This document shows, one piece after another, positions 33,170 through 42,071 of a stretch of 64,000 bases of DNA. The DNA lies in NCBI GenBank assembly GCA_023400985.1, contig JAEXEN010000032.1, positions 62,001 to 126,000 on the forward strand. The letters run 5' to 3'. Position 1 is the stretch's first letter. Each line of letters opens with the position of its first letter. Source of the DNA: Bacillota bacterium. GTDB taxonomy: Bacteria > Bacillota > Clostridia > Christensenellales > CAG-138. The translations under genes were made by a program, and so were the position numbers. Below the pieces are notes generated by a model. It saw nothing but the letters and a program-made list of their open reading frames with translations. It was not told where the DNA came from and did not search any database.

Positions 33170-33311
33170 CCTTAAAGCACGATTTTTCGCGAAAAAACCG
33201 TTCCAGCATTTTCAGCATCGCGCGTTCGCGTTTTAAGCGCATACTAGTTGCATGACTGCACGGGTGCGCCGAAAACAGCATATCATGCAGAAGGATTGGA
33301 TGGTGACGTGA

Positions 33312-34049
33312 ATGGCGGTGCGCACCGTGAGTACTTACGAATACGATGCCGATATACCGCGGCTCATCAAAAGAAGGCTGAAAAGACTGGGCGTCTCTTT
33401 GAACCTGCGCGAGGGCGAAGGCAAAAAAACGGCCGCGGCGCAGCTCGAAACCGAGACGGATATGGACGCGTGGTGCGCGGCGGTCGCGGAGGTGCTGCTT
33501 TACGATATCGCGCACTTTGAACTTGCACGGCTTGTCAACGACCTTCCTATTTCGCTCGAACAGAAAAAACTGGCGCTCCCGGAGGCTATCAAGAGCGCGC
33601 GCGGCGTAGGCACGCCGCAGGCGCTCAAGCGGGAGATCGCGCAGCATTATGAAGAAAACGAATCGCTCATCCTCGAAGGCTATGTCCGCTTTCGCATGAA
33701 GGATGTACAAAAAGCTTGGGAATTCACCGTGGTGCGCGCCGTCGAGGAAATTCTCATCAACAACGAGTATCTGGAGCTGATGAGCGTGCTTTCTGCATTC
33801 GTGCAGCTTCAGACGCCACGCATCAAAGACGTTTCGGTGATCTTGAATCCCGATGGCAGCTGTACGCTCACCGACGATATGAACTCCCGTGTCGATTACG
33901 AAAAATGCACCGGCGACGGCGTGGTGAGCATACTCGTTGGCCTTGCCCCGGAGCGCATCACCGTATACGACCTTTCGGGCGGCAAAAACACGATGCTTGC
34001 GGAGATACTGATACGGGTTTTTGAGGATAGGGTCAGGTTTTTTAAATAG
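33312..34049 (+). CDS. ytxC: YtxC-like sporulation protein
   Basis: 245 aa, cytoplasmic. The family pattern is visible in the second half: EGYVRFRMKDVQKAWEFTV, VEEILINNEYLELMSVLSAFVQ and APERITVYDL. YtxC is a poorly characterised protein of spore formers, often encoded beside thrS, as here. Start ATG 33312; the ribosome site is weak (GGATGGTGA). The upstream 140 nt are noncoding and show no clear promoter. A terminator follows at 34064. Supports a spore-forming host. Confidence 0.8.
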   Translation: MAVRTVSTYEYDADIPRLIKRRLKRLGVSLNLREGEGKKTAAAQLETETDMDAWCAAVAEVLLYDIAHFELARLVNDLPISLEQKKLALPEAIKSARGVGTPQALKREIAQHYEENESLILEGYVRFRMKDVQKAWEFTVVRAVEEILINNEYLELMSVLSAFVQLQTPRIKDVSVILNPDGSCTLTDDMNSRVDYEKCTGDGVVSILVGLAPERITVYDLSGGKNTMLAEILIRVFEDRVRFFK

Positions 34050-34063
34050 TCAGCAAAATAATC

Positions 34064-34108
34064 GGCAAAGGCGGCGGGGCTTTTATCCCGCTGCTTTTGC
34101 TGTTTTCT
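34064..34108 (+). terminator. Terminator after ytxC
   Basis: GGCAAAGGCGGCGGG pairs imperfectly with CCCGCTGCTTTTGC, followed by TGTTTTCTTT. Confidence 0.7.
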
Positions 34109-34126
34109 TTATATCCTTCTCCGTTA

Positions 34127-34132
34127 TATAAT
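34127..34132 (+). promoter_or_regulatory. -10 box directly before uvrC
   Basis: TATAAT ends six nt before the ATG of uvrC, so transcription would begin at or near the A of the start codon. The -35 region (TTTTCT, 34103-34108) is poor. Confidence 0.6.
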
Positions 34133-34138
34133 GTATCC

Positions 34139-35986
34139 ATGAACGAGCTCCTGAAAGAAAAACTTGCGCTGCTGCCCGATCTGCCCGGCGTCTATAAAAT
34201 GTTCGACGCCATGGGACAGGTTATCTATGTCGGCAAGGCGGTCAACTTAAAAAACCGCGTGCGGCAGTACTTCCAAAATAAATTGCAGCTTCCCAAGGTG
34301 GCCGCCATGGTGGGGCATATTTCGGACTTTGAATACATCCTCACCTCTAACGAGACCGAGGCGCTCACGCTTGAAAGCAACCTCATCAAGGAATTCCATC
34401 CGCGCTACAACATCCTTTTGAAGGACGATAAGCATTTTCCCTATGTGCGGCTCGATATCAAACAGGCGTACCCGCGCTTCGAGGTGGTAAGGAGCGTCAA
34501 AAGCGACGGCGCCCGCTATTACGGCCCGTATCTGAGTGGCATAGCGCTTCGCGACGCGCTTACCGCCATCCGCGAAATGTTTCCCGTGCGCCATTGCTCC
34601 AAGGATATCATGAAGGCCGTCGCGCGGCGCGAGAGGCCGTGCTTGATGTACCACCTCGGAAAATGCTGCGCGCCCTGCACGGGCAATGTGAGCCGCGAGG
34701 AATACCATGAACTGCTCGATCAGGTGGGGCACTTCCTTGAAGGGCATACCGAGCCTGTGCTTCATATGCTTACCGGGAAGATGAACGAGGCTGCCGAAGC
34801 GATGGAGTTCGAGCGCGCGGCACAGCTTCGCGACCGCATCGCGGCGGTGCGCGTTTTAGGGGAGCACCAGCAGGCAATCGCCCCTTCGGAGTTGGAGCGG
34901 GACGTTTTCGCCTTGGTACGCGATACGGGCGACGCGGTGGTGTTTGCACTGTTTGTTCGAAAAGGCAAGGTGGTGGGCACCAAGCGCCTCAACATTTCCT
35001 GCTCGGACGAGCCCGCTGGGGAGATCATGTACGCCTTTTTGCAGCAGTTTTATTCGGACGCGGGCTATGTGCCTAAAGAAATCGTCGTGCGGGATATGCC
35101 CGAAAACGCGGGAGCGCTTTGCGAATGGCTGCGGGAACTTCGCAGAAAAAAGGTAGAGATCGTATGCCCCAAGCGCGGCGAAAAGCGCAAGCTTGCGGAA
35201 ATGGCCTATGAGAACGGGCTCGACGTCATCAAAAAAACGCGGGAATTTGAGCACCGCGCGTGGGAGCGCGGCGAGGGAGCGCTTGCGCGGCTTTGCGAGA
35301 TCATCGGTTTGGAAACGATCCCAGAGCGCATGGAGTGCTATGATAACTCGCATATCCGCGGGCGCGATACGGTATCGAGCATGGTGGTGTTTCTAAACGG
35401 CAAGCCCGCCCCGACAGAATACCGGCGTTTTCGCATCAAGGGAGATACCAACGGCGACGACTATCTCGCCATGCGCGAGGTTTTGACGCGCCGCTTTACG
35501 AGCGCACGCGAGGACGACGTGAAATTTACATGGCTTCCGGACCTCCTCGTGGTGGATGGCGGGAGGGGACAGTTGAACGTGGCGCTTGAGGTGCTCGAGG
35601 AACAGGGTTATGCGTTCGTTCCGGCCATCGGCCTCGCCGAGCGCAGCGAGACCATCATTTTGCCAAACGTCGAAGAACCCATTGCGCTCGACAGGCACGA
35701 CCCCGCGCTCCACGTTTTGCAGCGTATCCGCGATGAGGCGCACCGCTTCGCCATCACCTACCACAGAAGCCTGCGCTCTAAAAATGCGCTTTATTCCGTG
35801 CTCAACGAGATTTCGGGCGTCGGCCCCAAAAGGCGAAGAGCGCTGTTTGATACGTTCATCACCGTGGACGCCATCAAGCAAGCCGATGTGGAGGCGCTCA
35901 TGAAAGCCCCCGGGATCAACCGCCCCGCGGCGGAGGCCGTATACCGGTATTTTCATCCGCCTTTGGAGACCCCCGCGGAGAATTGA
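34139..35986 (+). CDS. uvrC: Excinuclease ABC subunit C
   Basis: 615 aa. N-terminal GIY-YIG nuclease (GVYKMFDAMGQVIYVGKAVNLKNRV), Cys-rich CCAPCTG region, UVR domain (MNEAAEAMEFERAAQLRDRI), RNase H-like second nuclease (CYDNSHIRGRD; LLVVDGGRGQLN) and C-terminal HhH2 domains. It makes the two incisions in nucleotide excision repair. The start MNELLKEKLALLPDLPGVY is the standard one; no Shine-Dalgarno sequence is visible and a -10 box abuts it, suggesting a leaderless mRNA. HAD, hprK and glucokinase genes follow on the same strand. Confidence 0.96.
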   Translation: MNELLKEKLALLPDLPGVYKMFDAMGQVIYVGKAVNLKNRVRQYFQNKLQLPKVAAMVGHISDFEYILTSNETEALTLESNLIKEFHPRYNILLKDDKHFPYVRLDIKQAYPRFEVVRSVKSDGARYYGPYLSGIALRDALTAIREMFPVRHCSKDIMKAVARRERPCLMYHLGKCCAPCTGNVSREEYHELLDQVGHFLEGHTEPVLHMLTGKMNEAAEAMEFERAAQLRDRIAAVRVLGEHQQAIAPSELERDVFALVRDTGDAVVFALFVRKGKVVGTKRLNISCSDEPAGEIMYAFLQQFYSDAGYVPKEIVVRDMPENAGALCEWLRELRRKKVEIVCPKRGEKRKLAEMAYENGLDVIKKTREFEHRAWERGEGALARLCEIIGLETIPERMECYDNSHIRGRDTVSSMVVFLNGKPAPTEYRRFRIKGDTNGDDYLAMREVLTRRFTSAREDDVKFTWLPDLLVVDGGRGQLNVALEVLEEQGYAFVPAIGLAERSETIILPNVEEPIALDRHDPALHVLQRIRDEAHRFAITYHRSLRSKNALYSVLNEISGVGPKRRRALFDTFITVDAIKQADVEALMKAPGINRPAAEAVYRYFHPPLETPAEN

Positions 35987-36052
35987 CGCACCGCGCGCGG
36001 GATGCTAAAATCAGGTAAGTATTAAGCATTTTATAGGAGAACCCGGTAACCC

Positions 36053-36853
36053 ATGTATAAAGTATTTGCATCGGACATTGATAACACGCTCACCCAATCC
36101 GCAAAGGAAGTGCCACAGGCAAACTACGAAGCCGTCCGCCGCGCGATCGACGCTGGGATCAAGGTGGTGCTTGCGACCGGGCGCGGCTACGGCGGCGCGA
36201 TCCATATCTGCCGCGCGCTCGACCTGCACGGCCCCGTCATCACCTACGGCGGTGCCCAAATCAACGATATCGACACAGGCGATGAAATTCGCGGCACGGC
36301 CATGAATCCCGAGCTTATTCTGGAGCTTCTGGAACTGGCGGCCGGCTACGGCGTTCACGCGCAAATTTATCAGGGCGACGGCATCGTGTACGAGTGCGAG
36401 GACCTGCTGGGGGATAAATACGCTTCCTTTCTCGGGATAAAAAAGACCATCGACCCCGATATACGTAAAAAACGGTGGGCGAACGTGCCCAAGCTTCTTT
36501 ATATAACTTCCCCCGAGCGGGTGAAGGAACTGGAGCCCGCGCTTTCAAAGCTCTTCGAGGGGCGGCTCGAAGTAAGCTTGTCGAATCCCGCCTACATCGA
36601 ATTCACGACGGCGGGCGTCAACAAGGGTTCTGCGCTTCAGTGGCTCGCCGAGGAATATTGGCATGTAAAACGCGAGGAGGTCGCCGCCGCCGGCGATAAC
36701 ACGCTCGATAATTCCATGATCGTCTACGCCGGTTTAGGCGCGGCCGTCAAGGATGGCGCCCGATCTACGCTCGCGGTTGCGGATATGGAAATACCTGCCT
36801 GCGCCGATAACGGCGTGGCGTGGCTGATCGACAATATTCTGCTGAAGAGGTGA
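36053..36853 (+). CDS. HAD-superfamily Cof-type phosphatase
   Basis: 266 aa. Nucleophile motif FASDIDNTLT (DxDxT), motif II ATGR, Lys in motif III and GDNTLDNSMI (motif IV), with a C2 cap domain between. These phosphatases act on sugar phosphates, FMN or similar small molecules; the substrate is not evident. The next gene, hprK, begins four nt after its stop, so the two are coexpressed. Start ATG 36053 has AGGAGA upstream. Confidence 0.92.
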   Translation: MYKVFASDIDNTLTQSAKEVPQANYEAVRRAIDAGIKVVLATGRGYGGAIHICRALDLHGPVITYGGAQINDIDTGDEIRGTAMNPELILELLELAAGYGVHAQIYQGDGIVYECEDLLGDKYASFLGIKKTIDPDIRKKRWANVPKLLYITSPERVKELEPALSKLFEGRLEVSLSNPAYIEFTTAGVNKGSALQWLAEEYWHVKREEVAAAGDNTLDNSMIVYAGLGAAVKDGARSTLAVADMEIPACADNGVAWLIDNILLKR

Positions 36854-36857
36854 TCGC

Positions 36858-37769
36858 ATGTCCGTCTCCGTGGCCGTACGGGAGCTTGCCGATGAGCTCG
36901 GGCTCGAGATACTCGTCGAGGGCGGCGGCAGCATAAGTTTCACCAACAGCGAGATCAACCGCCCGGGGCTTCAGTTCGCGGGGTATTACGAGCATTTCGC
37001 CGCGCAGCGTGTGCAGATCATAGGCAACGCGGAAATGTACTATTTGTACAGCCTTTCCGACGAGGAGCTTTATGGGCGGCTATCGAGGCTGATGAGCTTC
37101 GACATCCCCTGCATCGTGTGCGCGCGGGGCAACCACCCGCCGCAGGCCCTCATCAAAAGCGCGGAGGACCACGCTGTACCGGTATTAAAATCGGAACTGC
37201 AGACCGGCGAGATCGGCCACCGCCTTACGCAGTGGATCGAATTCAGGCTTGCGCCGAAAATACTGCTTCACGGCGTGCTGCTGGACGTGTTCGGTTTGGG
37301 CATGCTCATCACGGGCGAAAGCGGCTTGGGGAAGAGCGAAACGGCGCTTGAAATGATCAAGGCCGGCCACCGCCTCGTCGCGGACGACGTGATAGAGATC
37401 ACCCGCGTGCAAAGCAACGCCCTCATCGGGCGCGCGCCGGAGCTTACAAGGCATCTTATGGAGGTGCGTGGCATCGGCATCATCGACGTGCGCTATCTTT
37501 ACGGCGTAGGCGCGGTGATCCAGCAAAAAGACATCGACCTCGTGATGGAGATGGAGCTTTGGAACGAAAACACCAAGTACGAGCGCGTGAGCGCGTTTGA
37601 AGCGAGCAGAGAGATACTCGGCGTGGCGGTGCCGTGTACGGTGCTTCCCGTGAGCCCGGGGCGAAACCTTTCCGTGGTGCTCGAGGTCGCGGCGCGCGCC
37701 TTCCGCCTGAAGCGCCTCGGCTACGACGTTGGCAAGGAATTCAAATCGCGTGCACCGGAGTTTTTTTAA
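36858..37769 (+). CDS. hprK: HPr kinase/phosphorylase
   Basis: 303 aa. N-terminal domain (~1-130) with CARGNHPPQALI, and C-terminal kinase domain with P-loop GESGLGKSETA, LVADD, and the family signature EVRGIGIIDVRYLYG. It phosphorylates or dephosphorylates HPr at the regulatory Ser, controlling carbon catabolite repression. GAGGTG precedes ATG 36858. It lies between a HAD phosphatase and a glucokinase, consistent with sugar control. Confidence 0.96.
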   Translation: MSVSVAVRELADELGLEILVEGGGSISFTNSEINRPGLQFAGYYEHFAAQRVQIIGNAEMYYLYSLSDEELYGRLSRLMSFDIPCIVCARGNHPPQALIKSAEDHAVPVLKSELQTGEIGHRLTQWIEFRLAPKILLHGVLLDVFGLGMLITGESGLGKSETALEMIKAGHRLVADDVIEITRVQSNALIGRAPELTRHLMEVRGIGIIDVRYLYGVGAVIQQKDIDLVMEMELWNENTKYERVSAFEASREILGVAVPCTVLPVSPGRNLSVVLEVAARAFRLKRLGYDVGKEFKSRAPEFF

Positions 37770-37793
37770 AAATTTAGATTGGCAGGTAGGGTT

Positions 37794-38744
37794 ATGTATC
37801 GGATCGGGTTTGACGTGGGCGGCACCAACATTGCCGCGGGTCTTGTAAACGAGGCGCTCGACATCGTGCAGTACAGAAGCGTTCCTTTTTCCAACGGGAA
37901 GGGCGGGGAATACATCGCTTCCGTGCTCGCGCAGCTCGTGCGCGACCTTTTGGGGGCGCACGGCGCCAGGGCGGACGAGCTTGATTGCATCGGCGTAGCG
38001 GTCCCGGGCAGCATCGACAGGCGCGGTGAGTTTGTGATAGACGCCTATAACCTGCAATTTCATAATGTGCCGCTTCGCTCACAGCTGCAGGTCTATTTCC
38101 CGCAGGTGCCTGTGTTTTTAGCCAACGACGCAAATGCCGCGGCGCTGGCGGAGCTCCACAAGGGCGCGTTCATGGACTGCAAAACGGCTGTGCTCATCAC
38201 ACTTGGCACGGGTGTAGGCGGCGGCCTTATCCTAGACGGAAAAATGTTCAACGGCGGCAACTCGAATGGCGTGGAGCTCGGGCATATGATCCTCAAGCAT
38301 AATGGCGACCTTTGCACCTGCGGCGTGCATGGCTGTGTGGAAGCCTACTGCACGGCGTCGTGGCTTGTACGGCAGGGAAGACGCTCCGTGGTGGAATATG
38401 TAAACAGTATGATCTACACGGGCGCGCGCGGCAGTATGGATAACGTGACCGCTAAGCTCGTAATCGACTGCGCAAAGGCGGGGGACCACGTAGCGCTCGA
38501 TATCTTCGGACAGTATGTGGATTCGCTCGGCTCCGCCATCACATCGCTTGTGAACCTTTTTGATCCCGAGGTCATCGCGCTCGGCGGCGGCGTCTCGCTC
38601 GCGGGAGACTTTTTGCTCGAACCGCTGCGCGAAAATGTCCGAAAGAAGGTATTCTACTCATCCTACGGGCGCATTGTGCCCGCGCAAATGGGCAACGACG
38701 CGGGCATCATCGGCGCGGCCATGCTCAAGGTCAACGCGGAGTAA
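37794..38744 (+). CDS. ROK family glucokinase-like protein
   Basis: 316 aa from ATG 37794 (AGGTAGGG upstream; an in-frame TTG 15 nt earlier is less likely). N-terminal phosphate loop GFDVGGTNIAAGL, glucose-site motif ANDANAAALAE, TLGTGVGGG, and the ROK zinc site CTCGVHGCVEAYC. It probably phosphorylates glucose or a related sugar. It lies 24 nt after hprK and six nt before a GNAT gene, so it is part of the uvrC-hprK transcript. Confidence 0.92.
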   Translation: MYRIGFDVGGTNIAAGLVNEALDIVQYRSVPFSNGKGGEYIASVLAQLVRDLLGAHGARADELDCIGVAVPGSIDRRGEFVIDAYNLQFHNVPLRSQLQVYFPQVPVFLANDANAAALAELHKGAFMDCKTAVLITLGTGVGGGLILDGKMFNGGNSNGVELGHMILKHNGDLCTCGVHGCVEAYCTASWLVRQGRRSVVEYVNSMIYTGARGSMDNVTAKLVIDCAKAGDHVALDIFGQYVDSLGSAITSLVNLFDPEVIALGGGVSLAGDFLLEPLRENVRKKVFYSSYGRIVPAQMGNDAGIIGAAMLKVNAE

Positions 38745-38750
38745 AGCGCT

Positions 38751-39275
38751 ATGGAAGCGATACGTCTTGTAAGGCCCGCGCCCGAGCATGAGCGGGCGGC
38801 GATGGAATACCGGGATGAATTTTTGCTTAACGGAGACAGCCTCGACGGTACGGCGGGGCTGAGACACGCGGAAAGCTACCGGGCGTGGCTAAGCAAGGTG
38901 CGGAAAAACGAACTTCCCGAAACCGTGGACGAAGGGCTTGTGGATTCGACGACCTTTTTAGCCGTACGCGAAAGCGACGGCGCGCTCATCGGCTTTATCG
39001 ACGTGCGTCACAGGCTCAACGGCTATTTGACGCAAATCGGCGGGCATATCGGGTACAGCGTGAGGGCTTCCGAACGGAGAAAGGGTTACGCAAAGGAAAT
39101 GCTTCGTCAGGCGCTTCTCTACTGCAAAACGCTCGGGCTCAAGCGCGTGCTCATCACCTGCAACAACGATAACGAGGCTTCCCGAAGGACCATCCTTGCG
39201 CATGGTGGCGTTTTGGAAAACACAGCCACGGAGGACAGCGGTCAGGTCGTGGAAAGATACTGGATCGAGCTTTAG
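38751..39275 (+). CDS. GNAT family N-acetyltransferase
   Basis: 174 aa. Acetyl-CoA loop GGHIGYSVRASERRKGYAKEM and the following ITCNNDNEASRRTILAHGG motif. It resembles the YesJ/Acetyltransf_3 group often annotated as a predicted acetyltransferase. ATG 38751 follows GCGGAG. It closes the hprK-glucokinase gene run and ends at a strong terminator. Substrate unknown. Confidence 0.9.
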   Translation: MEAIRLVRPAPEHERAAMEYRDEFLLNGDSLDGTAGLRHAESYRAWLSKVRKNELPETVDEGLVDSTTFLAVRESDGALIGFIDVRHRLNGYLTQIGGHIGYSVRASERRKGYAKEMLRQALLYCKTLGLKRVLITCNNDNEASRRTILAHGGVLENTATEDSGQVVERYWIEL

Positions 39276-39289
39276 AATTTTTCCAAAGG

Positions 39290-39334
39290 GGTGGGGCGTT
39301 TCAGAACCCGTTCTGAAACGCCCCACCTTTTTTT
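39290..39334 (+). terminator. Strong terminator
   Basis: 18-bp perfect arms (core GGGGCGTTTCAGAAC / GTTCTGAAACGCCCC), 2-nt loop, seven T. Confidence 0.95.
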
Positions 39335-39346
39335 GTTTCTCGATTA

Positions 39347-39385
39347 TTGACAAACAATAATTCTTTTGCTACGATAATTATCGTA
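39347..39385 (+). promoter_or_regulatory. Promoter with palindromic operator, DUF2975 operon
   Basis: TTGACA (39347-39352), 17-nt spacer, TACGAT (39370-39375). The -10 box is the left half of a perfect 16-bp palindrome TACGATAATTATCGTA (39370-39385). Binding there would block RNA polymerase; the XRE protein of this operon is the obvious candidate. Confidence 0.7.
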
Positions 39386-39408
39386 AATCAATAATTTTGG
39401 AGTGCAAC

Positions 39409-40392
39409 ATGAAACGACGATTGTTTTACGGTCTTTTGGCGGCGGAGGCGGCGGTCTGTGCGGCGCTTTGCTTTACGGGTATTATGTGGGATTTGCTGCC
39501 GGCGGCGCTTTCCTTTCCGTTTGCGCAAATAGGCGGGGGGCTTCGCGCGCTGTCGCTTGCGGGAACCTGGGGTAACGCCGCGGCGGTGCTTTTGTACGCG
39601 GCGCTTTCCTTGCTGCCCGCAGGTTTTCTTTTTTACGCGCGCGGCAAACGCAAATTAAAAACGGAGGATGCGCTTTTGGTACTTCTGAGCCTGCTGTTGT
39701 TTGCGGCGCTGTATTTGACGGCGAATCCGGGCAGGCTTGCCGCCCTGTTTGGCGGGGAGAGTGTTTCGATGAGCGGAAAGAGCGGGTTGATCGCCGTGGA
39801 TAAGGCTGTTTTGGGCGGAACGGTATATGCTGTCCTTTCCGGTTATTTCATCCTTCGCGCGCTCCGCGCCGCAAGGGAAGGCGGCACGGATACGCTCTAT
39901 AGGTTGCTTAAGCTCGTCATGCGGCTTCTTGCGTTCATTTTCGTGTGGGCGATTTTTGCCGTGTGCCTGAACGAGCTTTTCGCTTCGTTTGCGTCGCTTC
40001 GGGCCGGCAATACCGGCGGCGGACTTTTTATGAGCTATGCTTTTCTCGTATTCAAATTCTTAACGGATGTGCTGCCGTGGGCGCTCAATATCGTGATCGC
40101 CATCGTCGCAGCGGAACTTCTTGACGCCATGCGGTTCGACCGCTATTCGGAGGCGACCGAGAAGGCCGCAAAAAGGCTCTCCAAATGGGGTGCGCGATCG
40201 CTTGCGGCGATCGTACTTTCAAACATTTTCTTCAATGTTTTACAGCTTTTATTCGCGCCGTTGCTCCATACCGTAAACGGCAGCCTCGTGATACCCTTGG
40301 GCTCGGTTATCTTTGTGCTTTTCGCGCTTCTCTTTGCGCGGCTGACGGGGGAGAACCGGCGGCTCAAAGAGGATAACGAGCTCTTTATTTAA
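39409..40392 (+). CDS. DUF2975-like membrane protein
   Basis: 327 aa with about eight hydrophobic segments. The C-terminal half (four helices, about 150-310) fits the DUF2975 pattern, which is usually followed by a YozG-like XRE gene, as here. The N-terminal half adds further membrane helices. ATG 39409 has GGAG six nt upstream. Function unknown; the operon arrangement suggests a membrane protein that works with, or is regulated by, the small XRE protein. Confidence 0.75.
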   Translation: MKRRLFYGLLAAEAAVCAALCFTGIMWDLLPAALSFPFAQIGGGLRALSLAGTWGNAAAVLLYAALSLLPAGFLFYARGKRKLKTEDALLVLLSLLLFAALYLTANPGRLAALFGGESVSMSGKSGLIAVDKAVLGGTVYAVLSGYFILRALRAAREGGTDTLYRLLKLVMRLLAFIFVWAIFAVCLNELFASFASLRAGNTGGGLFMSYAFLVFKFLTDVLPWALNIVIAIVAAELLDAMRFDRYSEATEKAAKRLSKWGARSLAAIVLSNIFFNVLQLLFAPLLHTVNGSLVIPLGSVIFVLFALLFARLTGENRRLKEDNELFI

Positions 40393-40402
40393 GGGGTGCG
40401 TT

Positions 40403-40630
40403 ATGGCCATTCGCGTACATTTGGAAGATGTTTTGAAGGAACGGGGCATGACCTCGAAGGAGCTCTGTGGCATGGTCGGCATCACCGAGGCGAACCTTTC
40501 CATTTTGCGCAGCGGAAAGGCGCGAGGCGTGCGCTTCAACACCATCAACCGCATCTGTTACTACCTTACGTGCGATGTGGGGGATATTTTGAAATTCGAC
40601 GGGGAGTTGGAGGATGACGATGAAAAATAA
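40403..40630 (+). CDS. YozG-like XRE helix-turn-helix protein
   Basis: 75 aa. Nearly all is one Cro/C1-type domain: LEDVLKERGMTSKELCGMVGITEANLSILRSGKARGVRF and the Cys-containing NRICYYLTCDVGDIL. It starts 10 nt after the DUF2975 gene and overlaps the next gene by 11 nt, so the three are one operon. It probably represses the operon through the palindrome at 39370. Confidence 0.9.
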   Translation: MAIRVHLEDVLKERGMTSKELCGMVGITEANLSILRSGKARGVRFNTINRICYYLTCDVGDILKFDGELEDDDEK

Positions 40631-41594
40631 AAAATTTATGATAACAGCAGTCTGCGCGCTGGCAGCCGCCTTCCTTTTGGGGTTCACGGGCATGGTGACG
40701 CTTGCCGATGCGGGCGCGGGAGAAACGGCGGAGGATCGCCTCGTCGGCATGCTCGTCACCATGGAATATCTTGATCTGTTCGACTTTGAACGCTATTTTA
40801 GCGAGCATACCGATACGATTATGAACGGTGGCATGATCGATGAAAACGCGGCGGCCTACCAAAACAGGCTGTACGCGACTCTCGTGCAGGAAACATACAC
40901 CGACGAAGCGGGGCAGACATATACGCGTTCGGAGTATAAGTTTACGGATGTGGACGGCATCGCCTATTTCTATACGGAAATGAAAGACATGAGCGGGAGT
41001 TATACGGCTGTCTTCGGCGACGAGGGCATATCGGACGGGCACAACACCATCGATGTACGCGACGGCGGCACGAGCGTGACGCTGGATGGTATCATCTGCA
41101 TCGCGATCAACGGCGCCGTTACGCCGACTTTGTACTTCAACCCCGTGTATCAGGCGCCCGACGGCCGCGTTTACGCCACGACGGGCAACGGTTTTTCGTC
41201 GAGCGGGGACATCTCGGAGGGCGGCGTTTATTCACAAACTCTGAACTCAGAATATACGGAGACGAAAGACGGCGTCACGACGGCCGACAGCATTACGGTG
41301 ACGATCTCGGTCAAGCGGGTCTATAAGCCCTTAAGCGTCCGCGTGATACAGTTTGATGAAGACAACACCGTGCTCCGTACGGAGGAATATGAGGCGGGGA
41401 AACTGCCCGAAACGCTTACCCTCGAAAAAGGAACGGCGTACCTTCTTGCGGAAACAAAAAAGCGAGATGCGAATAACGGGATCCTTGTTTCGCGCGCACT
41501 GTACGAGCGCGGTACGGAAAGCCTGGATGCTTTGTACGACCGCGGCGACGGCATCTGCGTGAAGCAGAGCGCCGCACTCGACTGGAGGGATTGA
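40620..41594 (+). CDS. Secreted or membrane-anchored protein of unknown function
   Basis: 324 aa from ATG 40620 (GGAGG seven nt upstream; ATG 40614 is too close). An N-terminal hydrophobic segment (8-27, FMITAVCALAAAFLLGFTGM) is followed by AGAGETAE, giving a signal peptide or anchor. The outer part is acidic and Thr/Tyr-rich, probably beta-structured, with TSVTLDGIICIAINGAV and TADSITVTISV. I recognise no family. As third gene of the DUF2975-XRE operon it is likely to work at the cell surface with the membrane protein. Confidence 0.7.
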   Translation: MKNKKFMITAVCALAAAFLLGFTGMVTLADAGAGETAEDRLVGMLVTMEYLDLFDFERYFSEHTDTIMNGGMIDENAAAYQNRLYATLVQETYTDEAGQTYTRSEYKFTDVDGIAYFYTEMKDMSGSYTAVFGDEGISDGHNTIDVRDGGTSVTLDGIICIAINGAVTPTLYFNPVYQAPDGRVYATTGNGFSSSGDISEGGVYSQTLNSEYTETKDGVTTADSITVTISVKRVYKPLSVRVIQFDEDNTVLRTEEYEAGKLPETLTLEKGTAYLLAETKKRDANNGILVSRALYERGTESLDALYDRGDGICVKQSAALDWRD

Positions 41595-41606
41595 GTTTCT
41601 GTTTTA

Positions 41607-42008
41607 TTAAGGTATCGGCACGGTCCAAACGGTAAACCTGCTCCAGTATATCTCTGAAGATACTGCTAAAGTGTCTGTCCCGTTTGTGAATAGATAGCCG
41701 CTTCCTGCTTGTTCTTCGAATGCAACATTCCGGGTATCTTCGATGTATTTGAACAATTCGGGACATTCCCCGCGCTTTGAAATATATATGCCGGAGTTAT
41801 CTCCAACCTCAACATAGGGCTTCCGCTCATTGATGCTCGTGCATGCAATCCAATATGGCAAAGGATTGCCTCTCTGAAAAATAGCGGGACCCCATCCGTA
41901 AAGCATGACTGCAATGAGCAGCAGGATGGAAGTTAAGCATATTACGATCGGTTTTTTTATGCGCCTGCTTTTCGTCGAATTGAAACTGCTCGTCTTGTCA
42001 TGCTTCAT
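41607..42008 (-). CDS. Single-pass membrane protein of unknown function
   Basis: 133 aa. A basic N-terminus (KSRRIKK) leads to one transmembrane helix (20-40), then an outer domain with one Cys pair candidate and WTVPIP at the end. No family recognised. The gene is AT-richer than its neighbours and converges on the preceding operon with only 12 nt between stops, so it may be horizontally acquired. Start ATG 42008 lies after GAGGTGATGG on the minus strand. Confidence 0.5.
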   Translation of the reverse strand: MKHDKTSSFNSTKSRRIKKPIVICLTSILLLIAVMLYGWGPAIFQRGNPLPYWIACTSINERKPYVEVGDNSGIYISKRGECPELFKYIEDTRNVAFEEQAGSGYLFTNGTDTLAVSSEIYWSRFTVWTVPIP

Positions 42009-42071
42009 CTTCCATCACCTCGACTTTATCGTGCTGAAATGGATAAGTACCGAAACGGGTCTTTTTTTCGT

